7,419 bases of DNA from Acidobacteriota bacterium (lineage in GTDB: Bacteria; Acidobacteriota; Terriglobia; Acidiferrales; UBA7541), in assembly GCA_003161495.1 (NCBI GenBank), contig PMOP01000361.1, positions 1 through 7,419 on the forward strand, given 5' to 3'. Made by a program: the position numbers and the translations under genes. The notes beneath the pieces were generated by a model. The model worked only from the letters and a program-made list of their open reading frames with translations. It searched no databases and was not told the origin of the DNA. Shown here piece by piece: positions 1-5,842 of this stretch (positions are counted from its first letter, which is position 1; every line of letters starts with the position of its first letter).

Positions 1-1242
1 TACACAAACGAGCGCAACCACTGCCAGGACTCCAGCCGTATAAAACGCGACCCCGTAGTTCTTGTACCTGTCGAAAAGCACTCCTCCAATGGTCGGTCCA
101 AGAATCCCCGAAAATCCCCAGGCGGTAAAGAGCGTGCCGTAGTTTGTGCCGGCATAGCGCGTGCCCCAAAAGTCGGACACCGTCGTTGGAATTACCGACG
201 CTTGCGCTCCATAGCTGAAATACACGAAATAAATTAGCACGTACAGCGCGGTCAAGCGCGCACCAACCCAGTAGAGCGCGGGCATGGCGACGCAGGACAT
301 GGCCAACACAAATCGCAGTGTGTTGAGCCTGCCCATAAAGTCCGAAAACCAGCCCGACAAGACCCGTCCGGAAACATTTCCAAACGCTCCCACCACGAGG
401 CCCAGAGTCGCAAGCGTCGCGCTGGAAATCCCCTGACTATTCGCAAAGGGAATCAGTTGGCTGATGACCATGAGCCCCGCCGTCGATCCAAGTCCAAATC
501 CGAACCACAGCAAGTAAAACGCCGGCGTGCGCAACACCTCGCCAGGAGTGAACTCGTGCCGCGGAGTTTTTTTGAGAGTGGAAACATGACTCGTCCGTTC
601 TTCAATTGCCGGTGGATTTTTCAACAGGAAGGCCGCAGTCATCGTCATCACGAGAAAAATTCCGCCAAGGATCATGCACGAAGTGCGCCAACCAAAACGA
701 GGAAACAACACCAGGTTTGCGAACGATCCAAATACAGCCGATCCACTGCCGAAACCAACCAGCGCGAGGCCAATTGCCAAGCCGATCCTGTCGGGGAACC
801 ATTTAGCCATCACCGGGACGACAGTCCCGTAGCCAAATCCCGTCCCGGTGCCTCCCAATCCTCCGTAGAAAAAATAAAGGAAGTACAAATTGGACGTGTA
901 CGAAAAAAGAAAAAAACTCAGCGTGATCAAAATGCTTCCGGTCACTGAAATCCAAAACGGCCCGAAGCGGTCCTGCAGCTTTCCGGCCAGAAGAAGTGAC
1001 GCCGCAAACATGACCGTGGCTAAAGTGAAAACCGCGGAAGTCTGCGCGCGTTTCCACCCGAACTCATGCTCGAGTGGCGCAACGAATACGCTCCAGGCAT
1101 AGAGCGTCCCCAGAGCAAGCGTCATCAGAACAGCCCCGAACAAACGCCACCAGCGGCTGATCGAAACCTGCTCCGCGCTCAGGCTGACAGGCAGGGAAAT
1201 GGATCGTTCTGAAATGCCGCCGGGCGTGGGAGTCGCTGTCAT
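1..1242 (-). CDS. MFS transporter, OFA (oxalate/formate antiporter-like) family, partial at 3' end
   Basis: The frame is open from ATG at 1242 to base 1, giving 414 codons without a stop, so the C-terminus lies outside the window. The product is an inner-membrane major facilitator protein, probably carrying a small organic anion. After a ~30-residue polar N-terminus the hydrophobic segments follow the 12-helix MFS pattern. TM1 contains GTLYAWSVFVAPLEHEFGW (residues 45-63), typical of OFA members. Loop 2-3 has the MFS motif GKLQDRFGP (87-95), echoed by SGWFSDFMGR (296-305). GTGTGFGYGTVVPVMAKWFPDR (131-152) and GLAIGLALVGFGSGSA are also OFA-like. GGAAG at 1254-1250 sits 7 nt before the ATG. The gene follows the MaoC gene by 14 nt and is the last visible gene of the operon, so it probably imports the operon's substrate. 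By eye, Trp375 occupies the region of the OxlT substrate-binding lysine, arguing against true oxalate/formate exchange. Family is secure, substrate unknown. Confidence 0.88.
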   Translation of the reverse strand, partial: MTATPTPGGISERSISLPVSLSAEQVSISRWWRLFGAVLMTLALGTLYAWSVFVAPLEHEFGWKRAQTSAVFTLATVMFAASLLLAGKLQDRFGPFWISVTGSILITLSFFLFSYTSNLYFLYFFYGGLGGTGTGFGYGTVVPVMAKWFPDRIGLAIGLALVGFGSGSAVFGSFANLVLFPRFGWRTSCMILGGIFLVMTMTAAFLLKNPPAIEERTSHVSTLKKTPRHEFTPGEVLRTPAFYLLWFGFGLGSTAGLMVISQLIPFANSQGISSATLATLGLVVGAFGNVSGRVLSGWFSDFMGRLNTLRFVLAMSCVAMPALYWVGARLTALYVLIYFVYFSYGAQASVIPTTVSDFWGTRYAGTNYGTLFTAWGFSGILGPTIGGVLFDRYKNYGVAFYTAGVLAVVALVCV

Positions 1243-1256
1243 CCACTTTCTTCCGA

Positions 1257-1772
1257 TTATTTTTTCACAGGCTCGATTTTCGGGCCTTCAATTCGCTGCG
1301 GAACGTGCCCTCGCTTATAGATCATGACGGTACGCTTGAATTCGATCACCACGGTTCCATCCTGTTTGAAACCCGTAGTTTTGAAGCGCACAATTCCGAC
1401 GTTGGGCCTCGATTTGGACTCGCGTTTTTCAAGAACCTCGCTCTGAGAATACAGCGTGTCGCCATCGAAGAGCGGATTCGGCAGTCGCACTTCGTCCCAG
1501 CCTAAATTGGCCATCGCGTTTTGCGAGATGTCGGCGACGGATTGTCCCGTAACCACCGCGAGCGTGAACGTGGAATCGACGAGCGCCCGCCCAAATTCCG
1601 TTTTCGCCGCGTAGGCATGATCGAAGTGAATGGGATTGGTATTCATGGTCAGCAGGGTGAACCAAATATTGTCGCTGGCCAGGACCGTGCGGCCGAGCGC
1701 GTGGCGAAAAATATCTCCTACCTCGAAGTCTTCAAATACTCTTCCCGTCCATCCTTCTTTCATTGCCATCAT
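1257..1772 (-). CDS. MaoC-like (R)-specific enoyl-CoA hydratase/dehydratase, single hot-dog domain
   Basis: This 171-residue cytoplasmic protein probably adds water to, or removes it from, a CoA thioester. It is one hot-dog fold long, whereas characterised itaconyl-CoA and mesaconyl-CoA hydratases are, as I recall, about twice that. The N-terminal FEDFEVGDIFRHALGRTV is typical of stand-alone MaoC proteins. The active-site segment is TMNTNPIHFD (residues 42-51), with His49 in the catalytic-histidine position and Asn44 where the hydratase-2 motif D-x-N-P-x-H has Asp. It continues with RALVDSTFTLAVVTGQ and LPNPLFDGDTLYSQSEVLEKR, the usual later strands. Four in-frame ATGs lie at 1778, 1772, 1769 and 1763. 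The AAGG at 1782-1779 touches the first but is 6 nt from the second and 9 nt from the third, so I chose 1772. It sits between the CoA-transferase (28 nt upstream) and transporter genes. Family is clear, exact reaction is not. Confidence 0.88.
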   Translation of the reverse strand: MMAMKEGWTGRVFEDFEVGDIFRHALGRTVLASDNIWFTLLTMNTNPIHFDHAYAAKTEFGRALVDSTFTLAVVTGQSVADISQNAMANLGWDEVRLPNPLFDGDTLYSQSEVLEKRESKSRPNVGIVRFKTTGFKQDGTVVIEFKRTVMIYKRGHVPQRIEGPKIEPVKK

Positions 1773-1778
1773 CGCCAT

Positions 1779-1782
1779 CCTT
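1779..1782 (-). promoter_or_regulatory. Ribosome binding site that decides the MaoC start
   Basis: AAGG on the minus strand. It abuts the ATG at 1778, which is too close, and lies 6 nt from the ATG at 1772 and 9 nt from the one at 1769, favouring a start two or three codons inside the longest frame. Confidence 0.5.
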
Positions 1783-1800
1783 GCATTGTTCGATTGGGAA

Positions 1801-2976
1801 TTAGATTATTTTTTCGCGCCGCCAGCCGGCAATCGTCTCTCCATCAAAACCTAATTCACTCAAAATTGCATCTGTTTGCTGGCCTAAAGCCGGAACTTCG
1901 TTCATTACCGTTTCCACATTCTCCATTGTGACCGGAGGAAGAAGCGCAGGCAGCGAGCCTGCCGGAGAACCCACCGAACTCCAGCGCCCTCGCGCCTTCA
2001 ATTGCGGATGTTCCACAAACTCTTGCACGGTGTTTTGCCTGGCATTGGCAATTTTCGCGGTTTCCAGGCGCGCGATAATTTCCGCGGCCGTCAGCTTCTG
2101 GAAAACTTCCCGCATCGCTTGATCGAGCTGCGGTCGATTCTGAACGCGCTTCGCATTGGAATCAAAACGCGGATCGGCGAACAGCTCGGGCCTCTCCAAA
2201 ACCACCTCGCAAAATTTCTTCCATTCGCGCTCGTTCTGCAGCCCGAGATACACAATTTTATTGTCTCCACTCACGACCGGACCGTACGGCGCGATCGTGG
2301 CGTGGTTCGCCCCGGAGCGCTGCGGTGCCGATCCCCCAAACGAATAATAAGCGGCGTAACTCATCCATTCCCCAAGCGAATCGAGAAGCGAAGTCTCCAG
2401 CGCGACGCCCTCACCCGTCTGCGATCTCACCAGCAGCGCCGTCAATATGCCCGAATAGGCATACATCCCGCACGCGATGTCCGCGACAGAAATGCCCACC
2501 TTGCACGGCGTCTCTTCCGTCCCGGTGATGGAAATCAGTCCGGCCTCGGCCTGGATCAACATATCGTACGCCTTCTTATCACGGTACGGCCCTGAGGACC
2601 CGTACCCGGAAAGATCGCACACGATCAGCCGCGGATATTTTTTGCGCATCTCCCGCGTGGCGAAGCCGAGCCGCTCGGTAGCTCCCGGCGCTAAATTCTG
2701 CACAAACACATCCGCCTTCTCCATCAAGCGAGCGAGAACCAGCTTGGCTTCCGCGCGCTTCAGATCGAGCGTCAAGGATTCCTTGGACCGGTTGAGCCAC
2801 ACAAAGTGGCTGGACAATCCGCGCACGGCCGCGTCATAGCCGCGCGCAAAATCTCCCTCATCGGGCCGTTCGATTTTAATGACGCGCGCGCCCAAATCCG
2901 CTAGCTGGCGGGTGGCGAAGGGCGCAGCGACGGCCTGCTCCAAAGACACGACCGTGATTCCGGCAAGCGGCCGCAT
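1801..2976 (-). CDS. CaiB/BaiF family (family III) CoA-transferase
   Basis: The product is a 391-residue enzyme that should move CoA between carboxylic acids through an enzyme-bound aspartyl anhydride, as formyl-CoA transferase and succinyl-CoA:itaconate CoA-transferase do. Length is normal. Visible family features are the N-terminal PLAGITVVSLEQAVAAPFAT (residues 3-22), GARVIKIERPDEGDFAR, the NRSKESLTLDLK segment (62-73), NLAPGATERLG, CDLSGYGSSGPY, and GISVADIACGMYAYSGIL (161-178), where Asp166 is the expected catalytic aspartate (Asp169 in formyl-CoA transferase). The tail LGQQTDAILSELGFDGETI is also typical. A TTG start at 2979 is possible, but the ATG at 2976 shares its A with the TGA stop of the dehydrogenase gene (TGATG), and AGG lies 8 nt upstream, so I chose the ATG and expect translational coupling. 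It probably activates the pathway acid at the expense of succinyl-CoA or a similar donor; the true donor and acceptor cannot be read from sequence. Confidence 0.93.
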   Translation of the reverse strand: MRPLAGITVVSLEQAVAAPFATRQLADLGARVIKIERPDEGDFARGYDAAVRGLSSHFVWLNRSKESLTLDLKRAEAKLVLARLMEKADVFVQNLAPGATERLGFATREMRKKYPRLIVCDLSGYGSSGPYRDKKAYDMLIQAEAGLISITGTEETPCKVGISVADIACGMYAYSGILTALLVRSQTGEGVALETSLLDSLGEWMSYAAYYSFGGSAPQRSGANHATIAPYGPVVSGDNKIVYLGLQNEREWKKFCEVVLERPELFADPRFDSNAKRVQNRPQLDQAMREVFQKLTAAEIIARLETAKIANARQNTVQEFVEHPQLKARGRWSSVGSPAGSLPALLPPVTMENVETVMNEVPALGQQTDAILSELGFDGETIAGWRREKII

Positions 2977-4148
2977 CAATAGGACCTGGGCAGGCCCAGA
3001 ACATGCTCCGCCAGATAGCTCAAAATTAAATTCGTGGAAATAGGCGCCACTTGATAGAGCCGGGTCTCGCGGAACTTGCGCTCAATATCGTATTCTTCGG
3101 CGAATCCAAATCCTCCGTACGTCTGCACCGCGACATTCGCCAGTTCCCAGGAAACGTCCGCCGCCAGCAGCTTCGCCATGTTTGCTTCCGGGCCGCACGC
3201 TTTGCCGCTATCGAACATCCCGGCCGCGCGCGCGACCATCAGCCGGGCCGCCGATAGGTTGGCGTATCCGCGAGCGATCGGGAATTGAACGCCCTGATTT
3301 TTTCCGATCGGCCTGTCGAAAACGACACGCTCATTCGCATATTTGCAAGTGCGTTCCAAAAACCAGCGCGCGTCGCCGATACATTCCGAGGCGATCAGGA
3401 TTCGCTCCGCATTCAAACTGTCCAGCAGGTAGCGGAATCCCTGGCCTTCCTCTCCCACCAGATTTTCGGCGGGAACTTCCAGATTATCAAAAAACAATTC
3501 GGTGGTGGCATGATTCATCATCGTGCGAATCGGGCGAATCCGCAGCCCGTGGCCCACGGCCTGCCGGAGATCGACCAGAATAGTGGAAAGCCCTTCGGTG
3601 CGTTTCTTTACCTGGTCCGCGGGCGTCGTGCGCGCAAGCAGCAGCATCAAATCGGAATGCTCGGCGCGCGAAATCCAGATTTTCTGTCCGTTGATCACAT
3701 AGCGATCCCCATTTCTGACCGCCATGGTTTTTAGCTGCGTGGTATCGGTGCCCGTATTCGGTTCGCTCACTCCAAACGCCTGCAGCCGCAGAGATCCATC
3801 GGCAATTTTAGGCAAGTACTGCCGCTTATGCGTTTCCGATCCATGCCGCAAAAGCGTGCCCATGATGTACATCTGCGCATGGCACGCCGCCGCATTACCG
3901 CCCGAGTGGTGAATCTCCTCGAGAATGATGGAAGCTTCCGTGACGCCGAGCCCCGCGCCGCCATACTCTTCGGGAATCAGCGTAGCCATGTATCCGGCGT
4001 GCGTCAGCGCCTGGACAAACGCCTCCGGATAGGCGCGTTTCTCGTCGAGTTCGCGCCAATATTTATCCGGATATTCCCGGCATAATTCGCGCACGGCGGA
4101 TTTTAGTTCTTCGTGCGATTCATCGACAGCGCTGTTCATTGGATTCAA
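2976..4148 (-). CDS. Acyl-CoA dehydrogenase (FAD), IVD/LCAD-type catalytic glutamate position
   Basis: This 390-residue flavoenzyme introduces an alpha,beta double bond into an acyl-CoA and passes electrons to ETF. The helical N-domain carries LIPEEYGGAGLG (residues 57-68). Signature 1 is GVSEPNTGTDTTQLKT (126-141), followed by GQKIWIS (154-160), whose Trp packs on the flavin. The C-domain has FDRPIGKNQGVQFPIA and QTYGGFGFAEEYDIERKFRE (342-361). Most family members have I-Y-E-G-T about eight residues after this last motif. Here the text reads LYQVAPIS, with Pro369 in the catalytic-Glu place. Glu248 in SLNAERILIA matches the base used by isovaleryl-CoA and long-chain dehydrogenases. The protein ends LGLPRSY. 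I chose the TTG start at 4148 because GAGG lies 7 nt upstream; the next ATG (4139) is 16 nt from it. It is the first gene of the minus-strand operon and overlaps the CoA-transferase start. Substrate unknown. Confidence 0.93.
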   Translation of the reverse strand: MNPMNSAVDESHEELKSAVRELCREYPDKYWRELDEKRAYPEAFVQALTHAGYMATLIPEEYGGAGLGVTEASIILEEIHHSGGNAAACHAQMYIMGTLLRHGSETHKRQYLPKIADGSLRLQAFGVSEPNTGTDTTQLKTMAVRNGDRYVINGQKIWISRAEHSDLMLLLARTTPADQVKKRTEGLSTILVDLRQAVGHGLRIRPIRTMMNHATTELFFDNLEVPAENLVGEEGQGFRYLLDSLNAERILIASECIGDARWFLERTCKYANERVVFDRPIGKNQGVQFPIARGYANLSAARLMVARAAGMFDSGKACGPEANMAKLLAADVSWELANVAVQTYGGFGFAEEYDIERKFRETRLYQVAPISTNLILSYLAEHVLGLPRSY

Positions 4149-4155
4149 CCGAAGA

Positions 4156-4159
4156 CCTC
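4156..4159 (-). promoter_or_regulatory. Ribosome binding site supporting a TTG start
   Basis: GAGG on the minus strand lies 7 nt before the TTG at 4148 but 16 nt before the ATG at 4139. This spacing supports the rarer TTG codon as the acyl-CoA dehydrogenase start. Confidence 0.5.
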
Positions 4160-4294
4160 GTCCTGAAAGCGTGGTCTAGCGTAAACTTTGTCTCGAATGA
4201 TACGCAATCGCTTTAAATTTAGAAACGCCAAGAGGGCAGAATAGCAGAAATGAATTTGTAGTGTATCTTAGCGAATGCCGGCACCGCGCGAGAT

Positions 4295-4298
4295 GGAG
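4295..4298 (+). promoter_or_regulatory. Ribosome binding site supporting a GTG start
   Basis: GGAG lies 5 nt before the GTG at 4304. The nearby ATGs at 4275 and 4293 are out of frame, so this site decides the GTG start of the MmgE/PrpD gene. Confidence 0.55.
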
Positions 4299-4303
4299 AA
4301 GAC

Positions 4304-5713
4304 GTGGACCCCATAACTCGAACGCTCGTTCAATTCTCTCACGCGCTCGATTCCAGCGACCTGAGCAGTGAAGTCGTCGAGCGCGCGAAATATCTACTCA
4401 TCGACTATCTTGGCGTTGCTATTGCCGGCTCGCTCACGGAATCCTCGCAGCCGGTGTACCGGATGCTGGCGCGCTCAGGCTCTCCCGGCCCGTGCACGGT
4501 AATTGGCGCCGGGTCACAAAAAACCCCGGGATCGGCGGCGCTCGCGAACGGTACGGCCGCTCACAGCGTGGAACTCGACGACACGCATCAGGCCGGTTCC
4601 ATCCATCCGGGCGTCGTGATGTTTTCAACGGCCATCGCGCTGAGTGAAATTCAGTCGGACATCGACAGCGGTCAATTTTTAACAGCAGTCGTCGCCGGAT
4701 ACGAAGTCGCTACGCGCCTCGCCATGGCCCTGCAGCCGAAATATCATTACGAATTGGGATTCCATCCCACCTCGACCTGCGGCGTATTTGGCGCCGCTGT
4801 CACAGCGGCGAAACTTCTGCGCCTCAGCGAAGAGCAAATGCTTTCCGCCGTGGGCATCGCCGGAAGCATGGCCGCCGGTTCCCTGGAATTTCTTGCGGAC
4901 GGCACCTGGACCAAGCGCCTGCATCCCGGCCTCGCCGCGCAAAATGGAATTTTTGCCGCAAAATTAGCTGCGGAAGGTTTTCAAGGCCCTACAACAATTC
5001 TCGAAGGCCGCGACGGTTTTCTCCATGCTTACTCGCGAAAACCAAAGCCTGAACTCGTCACGCTAGATCTGGGAAAGGATTTTGAGATCCTGCGCACCAG
5101 CATCAAGCCCCACGCCTGCTGCCGTTACATGCAGTCTCCCATCGACGGCCTGATCGAACTCGCCGTGAAGCACGACATTCCTCCCGAGCAGGTTGAACGC
5201 GTCGAAGTCGCCGTTCTCGAAGCCGGATGGCCGCTTGTTTGTCTGCCGCGAAAGCGAAAATACGCGCCCACCAATGTCGTGGACGCGCAATTTTCCATGC
5301 CCTATGGAGCCGCAGTTGCCCTCGCTTTTCGCGCGGCAGGCCTCGACCAATTCACCGATGAAAATTTCCATTCGCCACAAATCCAAAGTTTGATGGGCAA
5401 AGTGGTCCTGCAAAAAGATAAGCGCATCGAAAAAAACTTTCCCGAGGAATGGCCCGCCATCGTGCAAATTCACCTGAAGAACGGAAAGCATTTTGAAAAG
5501 CGCGTCCGTTATCCGAAAGGCGACCCGGAAAATCCGCTGACCTGGCAGGAATTATCAGCCAAGTTTCATTCGCTCGCGTCGCGCGTTTTTCCAAACACCC
5601 GCTGCGACCAAATCATCGCTGCAGTGAGGGAAATGAAATCGCCGGCGGACCTTCGCAAAATTTGGAAATTGGCAGCGAGCCCGGATGCGCTTTCGGCCCT
5701 GCCAAACGGATAG
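4304..5713 (+). CDS. MmgE/PrpD family protein (2-methylcitrate dehydratase / cis-aconitate decarboxylase superfamily)
   Basis: The product is a 469-residue cytoplasmic protein of normal family length. Known members include 2-methylcitrate dehydratase (PrpD), cis-aconitate decarboxylase (IRG1/CadA) and iminodisuccinate epimerase, all acting on small di- or tricarboxylates. Visible family landmarks are AKYLLIDYLGVAIAG (residues 28-42), ANGTAAHSVELDDTH with Asp92, Asp93, Thr94 and then His101-Pro (81-102), LGFHPTSTCGVFGAA with His154 (151-165), GTWTKRLHPGLAAQNG with Lys204 and His207 (200-215), SIKPHACCRYMQSPID with Lys268 and His270 (266-281), and QFSMPYGAAVAL with Tyr334 (329-340). By eye, Asp92/93, Thr94, His101, His154, Lys204 and Lys268 fall where active-site residues lie in cis-aconitate decarboxylase. 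These are also largely shared by the whole family, so they do not fix the reaction. The start is GTG with GGAG 5 nt upstream. It diverges from the CoA-ester operon, suggesting a shared pathway. Confidence 0.9.
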   Translation: MDPITRTLVQFSHALDSSDLSSEVVERAKYLLIDYLGVAIAGSLTESSQPVYRMLARSGSPGPCTVIGAGSQKTPGSAALANGTAAHSVELDDTHQAGSIHPGVVMFSTAIALSEIQSDIDSGQFLTAVVAGYEVATRLAMALQPKYHYELGFHPTSTCGVFGAAVTAAKLLRLSEEQMLSAVGIAGSMAAGSLEFLADGTWTKRLHPGLAAQNGIFAAKLAAEGFQGPTTILEGRDGFLHAYSRKPKPELVTLDLGKDFEILRTSIKPHACCRYMQSPIDGLIELAVKHDIPPEQVERVEVAVLEAGWPLVCLPRKRKYAPTNVVDAQFSMPYGAAVALAFRAAGLDQFTDENFHSPQIQSLMGKVVLQKDKRIEKNFPEEWPAIVQIHLKNGKHFEKRVRYPKGDPENPLTWQELSAKFHSLASRVFPNTRCDQIIAAVREMKSPADLRKIWKLAASPDALSALPNG

Positions 5714-5720
5714 CCCTCAT

Positions 5721-5751
5721 GTAGCACAGGCACTCTTGCCTGTGCGGTTTT
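5721..5751 (+). repeat. Palindromic repeat unit A
   Basis: Arms GCACAGGCA (5724-5732) and TGCCTGTGC (5737-5745) enclose the loop CTCT, preceded by GTA and followed by GGTTTT. The unit is identical over 31 nt to unit C and to the reverse complement of unit D. It begins 7 nt after the MmgE/PrpD stop codon. Confidence 0.92.
5724..5751 (+). terminator. Possible intrinsic terminator after the MmgE/PrpD gene
   Basis: A perfect 9-bp stem with a 4-nt loop is followed by GGTTTT, starting 10 nt after the stop codon. The T-run is short and offset by GG, so this would be a weak terminator at best; it is the same DNA as repeat unit A. Confidence 0.35.
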
Positions 5752-5772
5752 AGCAATCGAAAGCGGTACCGC

Positions 5773-5783
5773 ATAACCGTTAT
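5773..5783. promoter_or_regulatory. Small perfect palindrome upstream of the SDR gene
   Basis: ATAAC-C-GTTAT, 5-bp arms around one base, lies in the spacer of composite repeat copy 1 and about 60 nt before the SDR start. It has no counterpart in copy 2. It could be an operator half or chance. Confidence 0.2.
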
Positions 5784-5794
5784 CAGCAGCTCAC

Positions 5795-5825
5795 AAAATC
5801 ACACAGCCAAGAGTGGCTGTGCTAC
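5795..5825 (-). repeat. Palindromic repeat unit B, inverted and diverged
   Basis: The unit matches the reverse complement of unit A with four differences in 31 nt. Arms CACAGCCA (5802-5809) and TGGCTGTG (5814-5821) enclose AGAG. Two of the four differences are paired across the stem, so pairing is kept. The unit ends 2 nt before the SDR ribosome binding site. Confidence 0.88.
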
Positions 5826-5827
5826 TC

Positions 5828-5834
5828 AAAGGAG
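5828..5834 (+). promoter_or_regulatory. Ribosome binding site fixing the SDR start
   Basis: AAAGGAG, 8 nt before the ATG at 5843, is the strongest ribosome binding site in the window. It rules out the longer frame beginning with GTG at 5813, which would start inside repeat unit B. Confidence 0.8.
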
Positions 5835-5842
5835 CCCCACGC

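Larger units (their letters stand above)
4149..4303. promoter_or_regulatory. Divergent intergenic region between operon and MmgE/PrpD gene
   Basis: These 155 bp separate the starts of the minus-strand operon and the plus-strand MmgE/PrpD gene, so both promoters should lie here. The middle is AT-rich (CTTTAAATTTAG at 4211-4222). On the minus strand TTGCGT (4207-4202) and TACGCT (4183-4178), 18 nt apart, form only a weak sigma-70-like pair. On the plus strand TATCTT (4264-4269) resembles a -10 box but has no good -35 partner. I see no clear operator and no small gene. Confidence 0.35.
5721..5825. repeat. Composite palindromic repeat, copy 1 (inverted pair of 31-nt units)
   Basis: A 31-nt unit (5721-5751) faces an inverted, slightly diverged unit (5795-5825) across 43 nt. 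The same arrangement recurs at 6668-6766. Similarity continues inside the spacer: GGTTTT is followed by a similar GC-AT-G pattern in both copies, and TCAGCA stands exactly 6 nt before the second unit's AAAA in both. The copies therefore look like one ~100-bp element rather than four independent palindromes. The arrangement is like the REP/BIME pairs of other bacteria. Confidence 0.8.

Noticed and set aside
457..948. Plus-strand open frame of 163 codons, rich in Arg, Lys and Ser
   Set aside because: It lies wholly antisense to the MFS transporter frame, has no family features, and its composition is that expected from the complement of a membrane-protein gene.
2002..2595. Plus-strand open frame of 197 codons
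   Set aside because: Antisense to the CoA-transferase gene, whose family motifs are continuous through this region; no plausible domain in the antisense frame.
1257..2976. Calling the CoA-transferase and MaoC genes ict and ich of itaconate degradation
   Set aside because: The neighbourhood is similar, but the lyase is missing, the MaoC protein is about half the length I expect for itaconyl-CoA hydratase, and residues alone do not define the substrate.
4304..5713. Assignment as prpD of the methylcitrate cycle
   Set aside because: No prpB, prpC or acnD-like gene is nearby, and the family is functionally mixed, so a gene symbol is not justified.
5813..5842. Extended SDR start at GTG 5813
   Set aside because: It starts inside repeat unit B and has no ribosome binding site, whereas AAAGGAG stands 8 nt before the ATG at 5843 and homologous SDRs begin close to there.
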